A DNA stretch of 64,000 nucleotides, from NCBI RefSeq assembly GCF_900106015.1, contig NZ_LT629797.1, forward strand, positions 5,270,001 through 5,334,000. Direction: 5' to 3'. Shown here piece by piece: positions 62,134 to 64,000 of the stretch (the stretch's first letter is position 1; each line of letters begins with the position of its first letter). The position numbers and the translations under genes are program-made. The notes below the pieces were generated by a model. That model worked only from the letters and a program-made list of their open reading frames with translations, did not search any database and was not told where the DNA came from. Origin of the DNA: Pseudomonas sihuiensis (lineage in GTDB: Bacteria > Pseudomonadota > Gammaproteobacteria > Pseudomonadales > Pseudomonadaceae).

Positions 62134-62829
62134 TTAATGCTTGCGTGGGGTCAGGTGGGCCAGCCAGCGCAGTTCGGCGTATTTGAACAGGCGCACCAGG
62201 CCCACCGTCAGCACCAGATAGAACAGGCCGGCGGTGATGAAGGCCTCGAACGGCATGTAGTACTGCGAGCTGATGGTGCGGGCTGCACCGGTGAGGTCGA
62301 TGAGCGTCACCAGCGAGGCCAGCGAAGTGGTGTGCAGCATCATGATCACCTCGTTGCTGTACTGCGGCAGCGCGCGGCGCATGGCCGAAGGCAGCAGGAT
62401 GCGCCGGTAGAGCTGGGCGCGTGACATGCCCATGGCCCTGGCTGCCTCGATCTCGCCGGGCGGCGTGGCCTTGAGGCTGCCGGCCAGAATCTCCGCCGTG
62501 TAGGCGCTGGTGTTGATGGCGAAGGCCAGGCAGGCGCAGAAGGTGGCGCTGGAAAAGTACGGCCACATGAAGCTGTCGCGGATGACGTCGAACTGGGCCA
62601 GGCCGTAGTAGAGCAGAAATAGCTGTACCAGCATCGGCGTGCCGCGAATCACGTAGGTATAGAGCCAGGCTGGGAAGTTCACCAGCGGCGAGCGCGACAC
62701 CCGCATCAGGGCCAACGGCAGAGCCAGCAGCAGGCCCAGGGCGAGGGCGATCAGCAGCAGCTCGAAGGTGACCAGCAGACCGCTGGCATACAGCGGCAGG
62801 CTGGAGAGGATCAGATGGAAATCGAGCAT
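62134..62829 (-). CDS. Polar amino-acid ABC transporter permease (HisM-type)
   Basis: The 231-residue inner-membrane protein has about five helices and the EAA loop EIEAARAMGMSRAQLYRRIL. YTYVIRGTPMLVQLFLLYYG is characteristic of the His/Glu/Gln permease family. It lies 12 bp after the partner permease gene. Confidence 0.94.
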   Translation of the reverse strand: MLDFHLILSSLPLYASGLLVTFELLLIALALGLLLALPLALMRVSRSPLVNFPAWLYTYVIRGTPMLVQLFLLYYGLAQFDVIRDSFMWPYFSSATFCACLAFAINTSAYTAEILAGSLKATPPGEIEAARAMGMSRAQLYRRILLPSAMRRALPQYSNEVIMMLHTTSLASLVTLIDLTGAARTISSQYYMPFEAFITAGLFYLVLTVGLVRLFKYAELRWLAHLTPRKH

Positions 62830-62840
62830 GGACGTGATCC

Positions 62841-63530
62841 TCAGATTTCAGCCGTGCGAACGCCGACCGAGTAACGCTTTTCGACGGCGCGCAGGAGCAG
62901 CAGCGAGACGCTGGTCAGCAGCAGGTACAGGCCCGCCACGGCAAGATAGAACGTGAAGGGTTCACGGGTGGCGTCGGCGGCGTTCTTGGCCTTGAACATC
63001 ATGTCCTGCAGGCCGACCACCGAGATCAGCGCGGTGGCCTTGGTCAGCACCAGCCAGTTGTTGGTGAAGCCGGGAATGGCGAAGCGGATCATCTGCGGCA
63101 CCAGGATGCGCAAGAACACCTGGGCGCCGCTCATGCCATAGGCTGCACCGGCCTCGGCCTGGCCCTTGGCGATGGCCATAAAGGCGCCGCGGAAGGTCTC
63201 CGACAGATAGGCGCCGAAGATGAAGCCCATGGTGAACACACCGGCGACGAAGGGGTTGATGTCGATGTAGGCGGTGTAACCCAGGCTGGGCGCGATGCGG
63301 TTCACCAGGTCCTGACCGCCATAGAAGATCAGCAGGATCAGCACCAGGTCGGGGATGCCCCGGATCAGGGTGGCGTAGGCGTCGCCCAGATTGGCCAGCC
63401 AGCGCAGTGGCGAGAGGCGCAGCGCAGCGCCGGTGAGGCCGAGCAGGATGGCCAGCGCCATCGAACACAGAGCCAGAGTCAGGGTCAGCCAGGCGCCCTC
63501 GACGATGATCGGGCCGTAGCCTTGCAGCAT
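62841..63530 (-). CDS. Polar amino-acid ABC transporter permease (HisQ-type)
   Basis: The 229-residue permease has TLIRGIPDLVLILLIFYGGQ and EAA loop QAEAGAAYGMSGAQVFLRIL. It pairs with the 62134 permease to form the heterodimeric channel. Confidence 0.94.
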   Translation of the reverse strand: MLQGYGPIIVEGAWLTLTLALCSMALAILLGLTGAALRLSPLRWLANLGDAYATLIRGIPDLVLILLIFYGGQDLVNRIAPSLGYTAYIDINPFVAGVFTMGFIFGAYLSETFRGAFMAIAKGQAEAGAAYGMSGAQVFLRILVPQMIRFAIPGFTNNWLVLTKATALISVVGLQDMMFKAKNAADATREPFTFYLAVAGLYLLLTSVSLLLLRAVEKRYSVGVRTAEI

Positions 63531-63560
63531 GGTGGGAAACCTCGTTGCAGCGCAGAGAAA

Positions 63561-63583
63561 CCGGCGCCTGTTGCAGGCGCCGG
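63561..63583 (-). terminator. Intercistronic hairpin after the binding-protein gene
   Basis: CCGGCGCCTG and CAGGCGCCGG are perfect 10-bp arms with a 3-nt loop, followed on the minus strand by TTTCTC. It lies between the binding protein and the first permease. It may cut or stabilise the transcript so that binding protein is made in excess, as in many ABC operons. Confidence 0.65.
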
Positions 63584-63593
63584 GGTGGGCGGC

Positions 63594-64000
63594 TTACTGG
63601 CCGTAGATGTCGTAGTCGAAGTACTTGGCCTGTACCTCGGCGTACTTGCCGTTGCTGCGAATGGCGTCGATGGCGGTGTTGAGCTTCTCGGCGGTGGCTG
63701 CGTCGCCCTTGCGCACGGCGATGCCGGCGCCGCGACCGAAGTAGCGCGGGTCGTTGAAATCAGGGCCGACCAGGGCGAAACCCTTGCCACCGTCGGTTTT
63801 CAGGAAGCCCTCGTCGATGTTCACCACATCGGCCAGCACCGCATCCACCCGGCCTGCCAGCAGGTCGAGGAAGGCTTCGTTGTTGGAGCCGTAGCGCACC
63901 ACGTTGACGCCGGCCGGGGTCAGTTCGGCAGTAGCGTAGCGATCGTAGGTGGAGGCGCGCTGCACGGCTACCTTCTTGCCCTTGAGGTCGACGCTCGGGT
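63594..64000 (-). CDS. Amino-acid ABC transporter substrate-binding protein, C-terminal part
   Basis: The last ~135 residues of a periplasmic family 3 solute-binding protein: DLKGKKVAVQRAST, DLLAGRVDAVLADVVNIDEG, GIAVRKGDAATAEKLNTAID, and NGKYAEVQAKYFDYDIYGQ at the end. The signal peptide and first lobe are beyond the right edge. It is the first visible gene of the operon running to the RpiR gene. Confidence 0.93.
   Translation of the reverse strand, partial: PSVDLKGKKVAVQRASTYDRYATAELTPAGVNVVRYGSNNEAFLDLLAGRVDAVLADVVNIDEGFLKTDGGKGFALVGPDFNDPRYFGRGAGIAVRKGDAATAEKLNTAIDAIRSNGKYAEVQAKYFDYDIYGQ

Noticed and set aside
59203..62424. 1073-codon plus-strand frame at the ABC operon
   Set aside because: It covers RpiR, ABC ATPase, hydrolase and part of a permease in antisense; typical high-GC shadow frame.

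Overview
The window is chromosomal DNA of a fluorescent-type Pseudomonas, most like the mendocina/oleovorans group. This rests on the alginate operon (algD-8-44-K-E-G), Pseudomonas-type REP/REPIN repeats (GTAGGAGC...GCTCCTAC), high GC coding DNA, and gene order. The stretch hemH ... phrB, pagL, murI, moeB, prmC, prfA, hemA, TPR lipoprotein, lolB, ispE, tRNA-Gln, prs, rplY, pth, ychF follows the P. aeruginosa PA4655-PA4674 neighbourhood from memory. No species call is possible from the sequence alone.

Layout. 1-7.5 kb: the 5' half of the alginate operon on the minus strand, led by algD, whose long upstream region holds a candidate AlgU promoter and an AlgR box. 7.8-16.9 kb: housekeeping and unlinked genes (yaaA, a PIN-PhoH ATPase, moaC-moaD-moaE, a secreted 5'-nucleotidase-like enzyme, an EamA transporter, small membrane or lipoproteins), with REPINs in most gaps. 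17.1-24.6 kb: an accessory island between tRNA-Met(CAT) and ychF. It holds small orphan genes, a RelE/RelB-like toxin-antitoxin pair, a decayed FitA/HigA antitoxin fusion, a BRO-N gene, a Cro-like regulator with a three-site operator region, two tandem paralogous four-helix membrane proteins with regulator remnants, and an AT-rich 583-aa HEPN protein. No integrase is visible.

24.6-38.5 kb: core genes on both strands for translation, tRNA, heme, lipoprotein and cell-wall functions. A 487-bp tandem duplication sits behind lolB. 38.8-50.5 kb: a run of nine minus-strand genes with overlapping ends (DUF523/DUF1722, MerR regulator, phrB, SnoaL-like, SDR, FAD amine oxidase, DUF1365, cfa-like, DUF2878) and a companion FAD oxidoreductase plus TIGR02450 pair. 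Three inverted repeats of one design (YTRTACA-N12-TGTAYAR) lie in front of the two units, which suggests a single regulon, probably light- or photo-oxidative-stress-linked. An IS1182-family element has split DUF1365, and a 138-bp repeat is inserted in frame in the FAD oxidase.

50.5-64 kb: epimerase, hemH, MFS transporter, lipoprotein, PhnA-like protein, a gamma-glutamyl hydrolase gene with a strongly structured leader, LEA lipoprotein, EamA transporter, Tsx-like porin, RpiR regulator, and a polar amino-acid ABC transporter operon that includes an AstE/aspartoacylase-like hydrolase and runs off the right edge.
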